Assembly: GCA_002492465.1 (NCBI GenBank)
Contig: DKYT01000019.1
Span: forward strand, 58,817 to 122,816
Direction of reading: 5' to 3'
Source: Lachnospiraceae bacterium UBA7093
Lineage (GTDB): Bacteria > Bacillota > Clostridia > Lachnospirales > Lachnospiraceae
DNA: 64,000 nucleotides
The translations under genes were made by a program, and so were the position numbers. Below are positions 34,875 to 43,713 of this stretch, in pieces. Every line of letters begins with the position of its first letter. Position 1 is the stretch's first letter. The notes beneath the pieces were generated by a model, which ran no database searches, was not told the DNA's origin, and worked only from the letters and a program-made list of their open reading frames with translations.

Positions 34875-35414
34875 ATGTCTGATAAAGGTGAGAAGCAAAG
34901 TAAAAAAGCCAACAAAGGGCTCATCATAGTGATAATTGCAGCGCTGGTGGTCATAGCCGCCCTTGTGGGTGTGATTATTTATATGATCCATTCTAAAAAT
35001 GCGGATGAGGCGGATGACAAAAGACCCGTTGTTGTAACAGAAGAAAATGCCGAACAGATTGCGGAGGAAATTCTTAACCGTGAGGAACCCCAGGGAGTAC
35101 CGATGAGTTATCAGGTAACGATGAACTCTACATGGGAGTTTGAGAGCGGAGATAAGGCATCGTCAAATGCTTACGTTGCAAATTCTGCAGATAACGAAAC
35201 GGCGGTTTACTTCGATGTTGTAAGAAACGATACACAGGAAACAATTTATCAGTCCCCAGTAATTCCTGTTGGCGGGGAACTCAGTTCCGTTAAGCTTGAC
35301 ACGGATCTGGATGCCGGGGATTATGAGTGCACACTTACCTATCATCTGATCGACGAAGACCAGAATACACTTACCACAGTCAATATGTGGCTTATGGTAA
35401 AGGTGGCAAATTAA
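34875..35414 (+). CDS. Membrane-anchored protein with extracytoplasmic beta-rich domain
   Basis: Not a family I recognise. A lysine-rich cytoplasmic N-terminus is followed by one transmembrane helix (about residues 15-38), then an acidic linker and a domain of about 115 residues. The domain has alternating hydrophobic strands (MSYQVTMNSTWEFESG, LDAGDYECTLTYHLID) like an immunoglobulin-type sandwich. Likely an N-in/C-out surface-anchored protein that interacts with, or helps assemble, the secreted protein encoded next. ACAGGAGG precedes the ATG. Confidence 0.7.
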   Translation: MSDKGEKQSKKANKGLIIVIIAALVVIAALVGVIIYMIHSKNADEADDKRPVVVTEENAEQIAEEILNREEPQGVPMSYQVTMNSTWEFESGDKASSNAYVANSADNETAVYFDVVRNDTQETIYQSPVIPVGGELSSVKLDTDLDAGDYECTLTYHLIDEDQNTLTTVNMWLMVKVAN

Positions 35415-35422
35415 GGCAGTTC

Positions 35423-35456
35423 ACTCATCGGAGCTGTATGTGATACAAGGATGAGT
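35423..35456 (+). other. Inverted repeat upstream of the secreted surface protein gene
   Basis: ACTCATC (35423-35429) and GATGAGT (35450-35456) can pair across 20 bases, in the 77-base spacer before the surface protein gene. It could be an attenuator or an mRNA-stabilising stem; an unusually strong AAAGGAGG follows before the ATG. Confidence 0.3.
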
Positions 35457-35491
35457 CACATTATAAAAATTTATCAAAGGAGGATAAGAAG

Positions 35492-36553
35492 ATGAGAAAT
35501 TTTAAGAAAGTAGCAGCAATAGGTTTAGCGGCGACCATGCTTATGGGAAGCACAGCTACAGCGTTTGCTGCCGAAGGCGGAGCTACCGGCAGCGGTGACT
35601 ATGAAGGGTATGTTGAGGAAACTTCTGTTTTTTCAGTAGAAGTTCCCACTGATGTATCGGCAACACAGGGCTTTGATTTCTTTGTGGATCCCAATGGACT
35701 TCTTGCAGCCACAGATTATGCAAGAATTTCAGGAGCCACAGCAGACGATTTTGAGGCGGATTCAACCTTGTTCTTCACAAGGACACCTGTGGCTGCAGAT
35801 GCAGATAATGGTGTAGAAGCAGTTACCAAATATGGTAAGGACAGTGAGTCCATTACCTTTACAAACAAGAGCTCCTACGCGGTCAATGTAGAGGTTTCAG
35901 CTGCTGTGTCCGGAGCTGACGGCATTACCCTTGGGGCTGTAGAAGATGATACAACTGCTCCCACAATTTATCTTGCGCTTGTGGCACCCGGAACGGACGG
36001 CAATGATGCCGCAACACCTATCACGGCATCCGGAGCTGCTGTGACCGGTTCCATTGATGGTGAAAACAGCAATTTTGAGGTAGTCTACAAGCAGGCTGAT
36101 GCGGATGCAGGAACAGAAGCAGGATATTATTATGTGCAGAAGACAGCAACGGATGATAACCCGCTTGCTCCCTGGAAGACATACTCCTTCAAGCTTACCG
36201 GTGCATGCGGCGGAACGTGGACTGCTGCACAGGCAGAGGTGGCGCCTACTGTTACTCTTACATGGAAGGTTACAGATCCCGCAGCTGGTCCGAGCACAAG
36301 CGGAAGCCTCAGCACCAGCAGTAAAGCTGTCACTATTTCCGGGCTTGGTGAAGGTGTGACCTTAAAGAGCGCCGCAGTTGCTAAAACTGACGGAACATCT
36401 GTTGCAATGACAAGCGGGACACATTTCACATTCTCAGCGGGAACATTTACAGTGCTTAAAGATGCATTAGTTAGCAATACCAGCTATAAAGAATGGGTAC
36501 TGACGTTCAGCGATGATTCAACAGTAAAAATTTCGATTGTAGCCGCTTCGTAA
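35492..36553 (+). CDS. Secreted surface protein, paralogue of the protein at 54008
   Basis: 353 residues with a clear Sec signal peptide (positive start, hydrophobic core, AFA|A cleavage near residue 26). The mature part is Ala/Thr/Ser/Asp-rich and poor in cysteine. It shares the pattern FDFFVDPNGLL, a YLALVAPGTDG stretch, FKLTGACGGTW and VTLTWKV with the protein at 54008 (FDFIMDPQGLI, YLALLDNDGN, FALTGCCNPEGDW, IVVNWMV), so the two are homologous. The last ~85 residues are an extra Ig-like domain (SGSLSTSSKAVTISGLG onward). Very strong ribosome site and a following hairpin suggest high expression. Ser/Thr richness and the adjacent glycan genes make it a candidate glycosylated surface protein. 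No LPxTG or membrane anchor is seen. Confidence 0.8.
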   Translation: MRNFKKVAAIGLAATMLMGSTATAFAAEGGATGSGDYEGYVEETSVFSVEVPTDVSATQGFDFFVDPNGLLAATDYARISGATADDFEADSTLFFTRTPVAADADNGVEAVTKYGKDSESITFTNKSSYAVNVEVSAAVSGADGITLGAVEDDTTAPTIYLALVAPGTDGNDAATPITASGAAVTGSIDGENSNFEVVYKQADADAGTEAGYYYVQKTATDDNPLAPWKTYSFKLTGACGGTWTAAQAEVAPTVTLTWKVTDPAAGPSTSGSLSTSSKAVTISGLGEGVTLKSAAVAKTDGTSVAMTSGTHFTFSAGTFTVLKDALVSNTSYKEWVLTFSDDSTVKISIVAAS

Positions 36554-36566
36554 GCAGTTTTGGCAT

Positions 36567-36604
36567 GTGGTTGCCCGCATATATGTAATTTTGCGGGCAA
36601 CCAC
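36567..36604 (+). terminator. Hairpin after the secreted surface protein gene
   Basis: A 13-bp stem (GTGGTTGCCCGCA with its complement) and a 12-base loop, followed by GATTTTAAAT. The T-run is weak, so this may be a partial terminator that keeps downstream modification genes at lower levels. Confidence 0.8.
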
Positions 36605-36685
36605 GATTTTAAATATATGATTAATAGATTAGGAAGATGGTTTAAATATGGAATAGGACATTGAAGATAAGTAAGGAAACTGTTT

Positions 36686-37882
36686 ATGCGAGTTGTAATT
36701 TATGGCTTAAGTAAGACGACTTTTTTCGTCGAAGAAGCGCTGAGACGGGAGCATACTATTTTATGTTATTCAGACGGAGTTGCGCAAATAAGCAAGTATA
36801 AGAATGTTACATTTGTCCCGGTTGGCAAATTATGTGAGTTGAATTTTGACTACATTATTATTGCAATTGAGAACAGGATTGCTGCCGATGAAATAAAGAA
36901 AAAATTAGAAAATGTATATGGGATCAACGCAGAAAAGATTATTGACTGTAAACAGATATTGAATGGACAAAAAGTCGATAATATTATGCGGCTCTCTGAT
37001 ATGAATTATTCGGGAATTATTTTAGGAAATTCACATGCTGCTAAAGCTATAAATGCAAGATGCCTTACAGGATCATGGTGCAATCTGTCAAATGGGAGTG
37101 AGGACATTTATTATCATCTTGTAACTCTGAAAATATGCAGGGAAAGATACTGGGAACGCATAAAGAAATTAAAGTATTTGATAATAGATATGTGGGATTA
37201 TGAAGCTTTTAATTATGATGCTTCAATGACAAAAGCTATACTGACTTATTGGTCACATGGCGGTATTATTGAAGACATACATAATTATAAGTCCAATGTA
37301 AATTATCATGTATCGCCTGATGAACTGTTAAAAGAATATGGATATTATTCACCAAACGTTTCAGAGGCAGACAAGGTATTGGCAAATAAGTTGTTTGATT
37401 TTTCCGTTGTAAAGAAAAAATATGACGATTTGTTTTATGGAAGTTCATATACGTTTTACAATGATTATCCCCCGGTTTACAGATTTGGGAAGAATCTGGC
37501 TTTGCCGGATAATTTATACATGGAAAAAGCCGAACACAAATATGAAGATACAATACAGGAAAATATAAATATATTTGACGAATTGATTGGGCTGGCAAAA
37601 GAAATAAACAAGAATATAAAAATTATAATTTTATTAACGCCAAGATTGGCAGAGGTGGAAAAAGCGCACAGTGAAAATAAGAAAATGGTGCGATGGAAGC
37701 ATGAATTTGAGGAAATCATACAGCCGTATGTCAGTGGTAATATTTGTTATTTGAATATGAAAAATTTGTATCCGATCTCAGAAAATGCTTATTTCTATGA
37801 AGATGCAGGACATATGAATGCCGTTGGAGCCAATGCATATACGTCCTATTTAAATGATTTTATTTTAAACTGGGAGAGTTAA
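36686..37882 (+). CDS. SGNH/GDSL-like acyl hydrolase or transferase with N-terminal Rossmann-like module
   Basis: 398 residues. Residues 1-90 look like the small Rossmann-like module found in many proteins of this locus (VVIYGLSKTTFFVEEAL, later FDYIIIAIENR). The rest resembles an SGNH/DltD-type domain: GNSHAAK near residue 112 as the nucleophile block and EDAGHMNAVGANAY near residue 375 as the catalytic Asp-His block. Such enzymes move or remove acyl groups on glycans. No signal peptide, so it would work in the cytoplasm. It begins the AT-rich half of the glycan locus. Catalytic assignment is by motif only. Confidence 0.55.
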   Translation: MRVVIYGLSKTTFFVEEALRREHTILCYSDGVAQISKYKNVTFVPVGKLCELNFDYIIIAIENRIAADEIKKKLENVYGINAEKIIDCKQILNGQKVDNIMRLSDMNYSGIILGNSHAAKAINARCLTGSWCNLSNGSEDIYYHLVTLKICRERYWERIKKLKYLIIDMWDYEAFNYDASMTKAILTYWSHGGIIEDIHNYKSNVNYHVSPDELLKEYGYYSPNVSEADKVLANKLFDFSVVKKKYDDLFYGSSYTFYNDYPPVYRFGKNLALPDNLYMEKAEHKYEDTIQENINIFDELIGLAKEINKNIKIIILLTPRLAEVEKAHSENKKMVRWKHEFEEIIQPYVSGNICYLNMKNLYPISENAYFYEDAGHMNAVGANAYTSYLNDFILNWES

Positions 37883-37919
37883 TGAAATCGATGTTGCTAT
37901 GCAGGAGAAGAGGTAAACA

Positions 37920-39125
37920 ATGCTGCAGTATGGCTTAAATGCGTACGCAAGTGATTTTGTAATTGATGAAGAAAATATTTGGTTTGTTCCATTTGGATAT
38001 AACTATCTATGTTGTTACAATTTGAAACAAAAGAGAATGGAAAAAAGAATCAGACTTCCAATAGAAAACAACAAGCCAGTGCTATACGGAAGCATGGTGA
38101 AATCCGGGAGTAGAATGATCCTCATTCCATCAGAGGCGGATGCCACCGTTGTATATGACAAGGCTGATGGAAAAATAACGAAATTTTTGGTAGATGAAAT
38201 AAAAGAAGATATTTACTGCGCATGTTGCGTGGAAAATGACAATGTTTGGATGATTCCGTGGATAAGAAGGACTAATGAGGTACAGGATATTTTTGTAAAA
38301 AAAATTAATTTATATGATGGAAGGATAGCATTTTTAGAAGCATTTCCAAAAAACACAGAACCAAAGGATAGGGGAGAAAGGTGGCTGCTAAACGGAAATT
38401 GTGTGTGCGTTGAAAATAGTATTTATATTGGATATAGAAACTACATAATAAAAATAGATTTATGCAATGGCTGTAGGGAAGCTTATATTGTCGGTGGTGA
38501 CAAGGTAATCTATACCACCATGTGTATGGTTGACGATGAGCGGCTGTGCATGATGGACATTTATGGAAATGTAATAATCTGGAACAGGAAAAAGGAGCAG
38601 CTTGCTGCGGAAATAAAAAATGAAAACATTTGTCTGGAAATGCTGGGCTTTCCTAACGGATATGGGCATAGGGAGGGATATGGAAGCAGCGTTGTGTATA
38701 GGAATGAGTTTGTCTGGTTTATTCCATCCCATGCGAACAAGGTATTGCAGTTAGACATAAAAAATAACGTGCTTTCAGAAGCGTGGTTCAGCAGTGATAT
38801 ATGTGGGGATGTTATGGAAAGACCGGATGCCTGTGGGCAGTTTTCAAAGGCGCATATCAGGGGAGATTATCTGTATGTGTGGAATCTCTGGAATGAATCC
38901 TTTTTTATCATTGATATCAGATTTCACAAAGTTGAACGGAGACGCATAGAGACCGGACTTAGCTCGGATGAGTTCTGTTCGATGTTTTGGAAATACATGG
39001 GGAAAGGAATATGCCGTGAAGAACTACTGGGGGCTGATGGATTAAATTTGCTTATTCAATCCATATGTTCTGACAAATATGATAGACGTAAGCTATATGA
39101 AAATATGGACAAAATGAAAGGGTAA
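37920..39125 (+). CDS. Predicted beta-propeller-like protein of unknown function
   Basis: 401 residues with no family I can name. It has repeated blades of about 50-55 residues containing pattern elements like NIWFVPFGYNYLCCYNL, NDNVWMIPWIRR, NSIYIGYRNYIIKIDL and NEFVWFIPSHANKVLQLDI, each with W/F-P and a closing hydrophobic strand, as in WD/Kelch-like propellers. No signal peptide or membrane segment. It may act as a scaffold or binding protein in the glycan pathway. Confidence 0.55.
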   Translation: MLQYGLNAYASDFVIDEENIWFVPFGYNYLCCYNLKQKRMEKRIRLPIENNKPVLYGSMVKSGSRMILIPSEADATVVYDKADGKITKFLVDEIKEDIYCACCVENDNVWMIPWIRRTNEVQDIFVKKINLYDGRIAFLEAFPKNTEPKDRGERWLLNGNCVCVENSIYIGYRNYIIKIDLCNGCREAYIVGGDKVIYTTMCMVDDERLCMMDIYGNVIIWNRKKEQLAAEIKNENICLEMLGFPNGYGHREGYGSSVVYRNEFVWFIPSHANKVLQLDIKNNVLSEAWFSSDICGDVMERPDACGQFSKAHIRGDYLYVWNLWNESFFIIDIRFHKVERRRIETGLSSDEFCSMFWKYMGKGICREELLGADGLNLLIQSICSDKYDRRKLYENMDKMKG

Positions 39126-39129
39126 AAAT

Positions 39130-40218
39130 GTGCTAAAACGCGAATGTACGGGATGTATGGCGTGCTATAATGCATGCCCAAATGGCAGCATTAAGATGAA
39201 AATGGATTTTGAGGGCTGTACTTACCCATATATAAATAGCAGAACATGTATACAGTGTGGAAAGTGCAGGGCAGTATGTCCTGCATTACAAAAAGGGGAT
39301 AAACAGCAGCCGGAACAGACGATCGTTTCATATGTAGGATACTGTACAGATGAGAAGATCCGTAGAACAAGTTCATCCGGAGCTGTTTTTCCGTTAGCGG
39401 CTAAATGGTGTATAGATAAAGGAGGTACTGTTTTTGGGGCGCGATATGACGGAATCAGGGTCATACATTCTCATGCGGAGACTATGGAGGCAGTGGGACT
39501 GTTTAAAGGATCTAAATATGTTCAAAGTAATATTGGGATTACATATAGACAAGCAAGGGAAGCCCTTGAAAAAGGGAAATATGTTCTGTATACAGGGCTT
39601 CCATGTCAGATTGAAGGTTTAAAGGCATACCTGAAAAAAGAATATGAGAGATTATATACAATAGATCTTATCTGTCATGGAGTAGGAGCGCCGGGAATCT
39701 GGGAGAAATACATCAAAGTATTTCACCGTGGGAAAAAGATTAAACATATTGATTTTAAGAATAAAGATGCTGGATGGAATAAGGAGCAGCTTGTCATACA
39801 ATATGCAAATGGAGGAGAGTATCGTAGATTTCCTTTGGATGATTATTATGATTATGGATTTAATCAAAATATTTTTCTGAGAAGCTCATGTTATGACTGC
39901 CAATATAAGGGATTTAACAGGAAAAGTGATTTGACGATCGGGGATGCATGGGGAGTAGAAAAATATGCCCCCAGATTTAGAGATGATAAAGGGTGCTCTT
40001 TAGTTTTTGTACATTCGAAAAGGGGAAAAGAACTTTTTGAAGAAATCTCAAAGAAGATGAAGTGCGAGGCAGTAGATGGTAAAAAAGCGGTTCAGTATAA
40101 TCAAAGAATGATAAGCTCCGTGCCGGAAACGCCAAAGCGTAAAGAGTTTTATGAGAACTTAAGGAAGTATTCATTTCGATTAAGCATGATGATGACAAAG
40201 GGTAAAAAGAATGAGTAA
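39130..40218 (+). CDS. FrhB-like Coenzyme F420 hydrogenase/dehydrogenase beta-subunit family protein with two 4Fe-4S clusters
   Basis: 362 residues. The N-terminus carries two ferredoxin-type motifs (CTGCMACYNACP and CIQCGKCRAVCP). The remainder is the FrhB N and C domains (SSSGAVFPLAAKW, GLPCQIEGLKAYL, DLICHGVG). Genes of this kind recur beside polysaccharide pyruvyltransferases in exopolysaccharide loci; a pyruvyltransferase is encoded three genes downstream. Likely a flavin-dependent reductase acting on a sugar or its carrier. The GTG start at 39130 is used because the overlapping ATG runs into a stop at once. Confidence 0.85.
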   Translation: MLKRECTGCMACYNACPNGSIKMKMDFEGCTYPYINSRTCIQCGKCRAVCPALQKGDKQQPEQTIVSYVGYCTDEKIRRTSSSGAVFPLAAKWCIDKGGTVFGARYDGIRVIHSHAETMEAVGLFKGSKYVQSNIGITYRQAREALEKGKYVLYTGLPCQIEGLKAYLKKEYERLYTIDLICHGVGAPGIWEKYIKVFHRGKKIKHIDFKNKDAGWNKEQLVIQYANGGEYRRFPLDDYYDYGFNQNIFLRSSCYDCQYKGFNRKSDLTIGDAWGVEKYAPRFRDDKGCSLVFVHSKRGKELFEEISKKMKCEAVDGKKAVQYNQRMISSVPETPKRKEFYENLRKYSFRLSMMMTKGKKNE

Positions 40219-41278
40219 TGAAAAGAAAAAAGTAATTGTTTGGGGTTATGGAAAATACTACCAGTATAAAAAGAGATACCTGCAAAGGTTTTACAATATT
40301 ATAGGGATTATTGGAAGAGATATAAAAGAACAGGAAATAGATGGTTATCCGGTAATTGCTAAGGAATGGCTGTTAACGGGCAATTATGATGAAATTATCA
40401 TTATGTCTGATCTTTATATGTTTGAAATTCTGAAAGAAATATTGGCATTAGGAATTTCAACTGAAAAAATTGAGTTAGGAGTTAATTTGCCGCCGGCAAC
40501 AGGTGAAGAAGTGCAATATATTTCTCCAGAAGAAAAAATGACAGTACGTGACGATGGCGTGATTCTGTGGAATGGTATGAAAGAGGTTAATTGTCGTGAG
40601 GATATAGAGTTGTTGAAAAAGCTGCATGTGGGAAGCATGTCAGAAAATACCATCAGGGAACTGCCAATAAAGCCGCTGTCTTACAATTATGGACATACCC
40701 GGGGGTATTCAATTGCAAGGTATTATATTGATTCCTTTGTAAGGGAACATATAGAAGATATTAAAGGGTCTGTTTTGGAAATCGGGGATGCCCGTTATAG
40801 CGTACTTGGTGGAAACGCAGTGAAAAAACAGCAAATTTTAGTTTTGGAGGGAGAAACGGGAGGCAATTATATAAAAGGTAATTTAGAAACTGGAGAGGGA
40901 ATACAGAATGAAAGTATTGATTGTTTTATTTTGACGAATGTTTTTTCATGCCTCTTTGATGTTAAAAAAGCAATACATTATGTGGGAAAATGTCTGAGAA
41001 ATGGTGGAAAAGCGATTATCACAGTACCCGGAATTGCGGCATTGTCACGTGCAGATAATGAAACGTATGGTCAGTTTTGGAGGTTTACACCGTTAGGGTT
41101 CAGAAGATTATTAGAAGAGAATATTCCGGAAGCATCTATTTCCATAACGGAATATGGAAATGTAAAGACAAGTGCGGCTTTTTTATACGGGTTAACAATA
41201 GAAGACTTAACGCAGGAAGAACTGGCTTACCATGATAGCAGCTATCCGTTAGTGATTGGCGCTTATGTTGAAAAGTAA
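40211..41278 (+). CDS. SAM-dependent methyltransferase with N-terminal Rossmann-like module
   Basis: 355 residues in two parts. Residues 1-95 are the locus-specific Rossmann-like module (KVIVWGYGKYYQYKKRYL, YDEIIIMSDLY). From about 165 a class I methyltransferase domain follows: VLEIGDARYSVLGG as the SAM-binding motif I, then IDCFILTNVFSCLFD and LRNGGKAIITVPG, as in Methyltransf_11 enzymes. It overlaps the FrhB-like gene by 8 bases. Likely methylates a sugar or glycan intermediate. Confidence 0.75.
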   Translation: MSNEKKKVIVWGYGKYYQYKKRYLQRFYNIIGIIGRDIKEQEIDGYPVIAKEWLLTGNYDEIIIMSDLYMFEILKEILALGISTEKIELGVNLPPATGEEVQYISPEEKMTVRDDGVILWNGMKEVNCREDIELLKKLHVGSMSENTIRELPIKPLSYNYGHTRGYSIARYYIDSFVREHIEDIKGSVLEIGDARYSVLGGNAVKKQQILVLEGETGGNYIKGNLETGEGIQNESIDCFILTNVFSCLFDVKKAIHYVGKCLRNGGKAIITVPGIAALSRADNETYGQFWRFTPLGFRRLLEENIPEASISITEYGNVKTSAAFLYGLTIEDLTQEELAYHDSSYPLVIGAYVEK

Positions 41279-41299
41279 ATATTTTAGGAGCAGAAGTAT

Positions 41300-42526
41300 A
41301 TGATATTACTTTATCATAAGGTTAATGAATTGCAGCAGGATTACAATAATCTGGCAGTTACCTTAGAGAACTTTAAGTATCAATTAGAACTGATTGAGAA
41401 ATATTTTCCGATCGTACCGCTTTCGGAACATCGAGAGGGTACAATAGCAATTACTTTTGATGATGGATTTCAGGATGTTTTAAAAAATGCCAGTCCTTAC
41501 TTAAATAGCAAGGGCATTCCCGCGACCATTTTTATCACAACAGGACAAATAGGCAAACAAGAGGAATTGTGGACAACCGAGCTGTTGCGGTTGATTTTTA
41601 CAGGGAATCATCAGAAGCAAAAGTTTTATCTGGAACTGCCATCTTTTTGCTATGAGTTTGCTGTCGGAAATCTGGAGGAAAAATATACGCTTTATCTGGC
41701 ATTGCGCAGATTGTGCATGAAATCAGATGATGTTATGCAGCAGGACATTCTTGGACAATTACGTGATTGGTCAGAACAAAAAGAAGCAGGAAGAGAAGAA
41801 TATGCTTTTTTGACGGAAGAGGAGATAGCAGAGCTTTCGGGGAACAAGCTGATTACAATAGGGGCACATACTGTTCATCATGTTTCGTTAGGGACTTTTC
41901 CGAAAGAGTATCAGGAAAAGGAAATATATGAATCTAAGAAAAAGCTTGAGCAGATTACAGGACATCAGATTTATTATTTTTCCTATCCTTTTGGCAGCAA
42001 AAACGATTACAATGCGGATACCATAAAAGTTTTGAAAAAAGAGGGATTTCGACAAGCTTACACCGCAGTTTCACAACCCGGAAGGGATAAGGACTATGAG
42101 ATCCCGCGTATAGCAGTGCCCAATATAGGGAAAGGGGAGTTTGATGAGTGGTTTTATTGCACGATTTTACAAAAGGTACCGCAGGATAGTCTGAAAAGTA
42201 AAAAAGTAACTTATATCGGGAAATTGGAACACGACAAAGCGCTGATAAATGGAAATGACGGTATTGCTATTTTTGGGGCAGGAGGCAGGGGGCAGAAGCT
42301 TTTAAGGGACTTAAGGGCATATGGAAAGGAAGAGAAGGTTAAGTACTTTATTGACAATGATGAATCAAAACAAGGTTCCTATCTGCTTCATAAAAAGGTA
42401 ATACCAATTGAGGAGATTGATCAGGATGAAATAAAAATTATCTTGGTGGACAGTGTGTGGGAAAAAGAGATGATAGATCAGTTGGTTGACCAGGGAATAG
42501 AAGGAATACACTGGATTCTGCGGTAA
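41300..42526 (+). CDS. NodB-type polysaccharide deacetylase with C-terminal Rossmann-like module
   Basis: 408 residues. The N-terminal ~285 residues form a carbohydrate esterase family 4 domain. ITFDDGFQDVL supplies the metal/catalytic aspartates, IGAHTVHHVSL the H-x3-H-type metal site, and YYFSYPFGSKNDYN the RxxY/P-G region. Residues ~310-408 are the Rossmann-like module (GIAIFGAGGRGQKLLRDL, KYFIDNDESKQG). Cytoplasmic, with no signal peptide, which suggests it deacetylates an activated sugar or a lipid/protein-linked glycan before export. AGGAG precedes the ATG. Confidence 0.85.
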   Translation: MILLYHKVNELQQDYNNLAVTLENFKYQLELIEKYFPIVPLSEHREGTIAITFDDGFQDVLKNASPYLNSKGIPATIFITTGQIGKQEELWTTELLRLIFTGNHQKQKFYLELPSFCYEFAVGNLEEKYTLYLALRRLCMKSDDVMQQDILGQLRDWSEQKEAGREEYAFLTEEEIAELSGNKLITIGAHTVHHVSLGTFPKEYQEKEIYESKKKLEQITGHQIYYFSYPFGSKNDYNADTIKVLKKEGFRQAYTAVSQPGRDKDYEIPRIAVPNIGKGEFDEWFYCTILQKVPQDSLKSKKVTYIGKLEHDKALINGNDGIAIFGAGGRGQKLLRDLRAYGKEEKVKYFIDNDESKQGSYLLHKKVIPIEEIDQDEIKIILVDSVWEKEMIDQLVDQGIEGIHWILR

Positions 42527-42559
42527 AGTGATTGCCGGATACAATAAGGAGTATGTGGA

Positions 42560-43696
42560 ATGGCAAAAAAGAAGATAGGAATATTAACTTATCATAGAAG
42601 TATTAATTATGGAGCTTTTTTGCAGGCGTATTGTTTGTCCCAGTATGTAAAGCATATTAGTGGGGATACAGCTAAGGTAGAGATTATTGATTATACATCA
42701 AAGATTTCCTATGAAATTTATAAAAGTACATTGTTTCAGGGGAAACATAAAATAGATAAATGGAAGCAAAGAATTGGTTTTGAGAGGTCATGCAGGTTGC
42801 TTCCATTAAGTAAAGACAGATTATGTACGGATAGTTTGGAAGAGATTGAAGTTTTTATAAAAAAGCAAAGCTATGACATTATTATTGTTGGGAGCGATGA
42901 AGTATGGAAAGTGGACGGAATGCGCGGATTTCCAACGGCATATTGGCTTAATTTTGATATGGGAGATGTCGTAAGGATTTCCTATGCGGCATCTTCCAGG
43001 ACAGATTTAAATCGGATAGAACAGAAGAAAAAGGAATATATAAAAAGCGCGGTCAATCGGTTTCAGTATTTGGGCGTCAGGGATCAGACAACCTATGATA
43101 TGGTAGTGCAAATTGGAGGTGGAAACCCTTACCATAATTGTGATCCGACTTTTCTGATTCCTTTTACATATGACAGGAAGGCATTCAAGGAGAAGCTATA
43201 CAAAAAATATAAAATAGAAAAAAAACAAAAAATATTTGGAATTATGATGCCGGACGAGAAAATTGTAAAAAAAATAAAAGACAAATTAGGGAATGAATAT
43301 AAAATCATCGCATTATATGATTTTCAAGAAGAAGCTGATATCAATATGATTTCAATCAATCCATTTGAATGGATCAGGGTAATCGGCTGTTTAGACTTTT
43401 TGGTTACAGACCGCTTCCATGGAACTGCTTTTGCATTGAAAATGGGAATTCCCTTTTTATCTGTAGAAACATATGATAACCCCCAAAACAGTAAATTGCA
43501 CTATTTGTTAGACAGCAATGATTTGAGCGAACACTATTTGGTTTATCGTAATGGAAACAGGATTTATCAGGAGATTTTGGAGAAAATTGCATTGATTTCA
43601 GAAGGATATGATGGAGATAAGATAAAAAAGGTTTTACAAAAAGAAAGGCTAAAAAGTAAGAGCTTCAAGAAAAAATTATTAAATTTATTAAGATAA
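42560..43696 (+). CDS. Polysaccharide pyruvyltransferase family protein
   Basis: 378 residues matching the PS_pyruv_trans (CsaB/WcaK) family: GILTYHRSINYGAFLQAYCL at the start, IIVGSDEVWKVDG, and LVTDRFHGTAFALKMGIPF near the end with the conserved histidine. Enzymes of this family add a pyruvyl ketal from phosphoenolpyruvate to hexoses. The FrhB-like gene three genes upstream is a frequent partner. AAGGAGTATGTGGA precedes the ATG. Confidence 0.88.
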   Translation: MAKKKIGILTYHRSINYGAFLQAYCLSQYVKHISGDTAKVEIIDYTSKISYEIYKSTLFQGKHKIDKWKQRIGFERSCRLLPLSKDRLCTDSLEEIEVFIKKQSYDIIIVGSDEVWKVDGMRGFPTAYWLNFDMGDVVRISYAASSRTDLNRIEQKKKEYIKSAVNRFQYLGVRDQTTYDMVVQIGGGNPYHNCDPTFLIPFTYDRKAFKEKLYKKYKIEKKQKIFGIMMPDEKIVKKIKDKLGNEYKIIALYDFQEEADINMISINPFEWIRVIGCLDFLVTDRFHGTAFALKMGIPFLSVETYDNPQNSKLHYLLDSNDLSEHYLVYRNGNRIYQEILEKIALISEGYDGDKIKKVLQKERLKSKSFKKKLLNLLR

Positions 43697-43713
43697 GCAG
43701 AGAAAGGGTAAAA

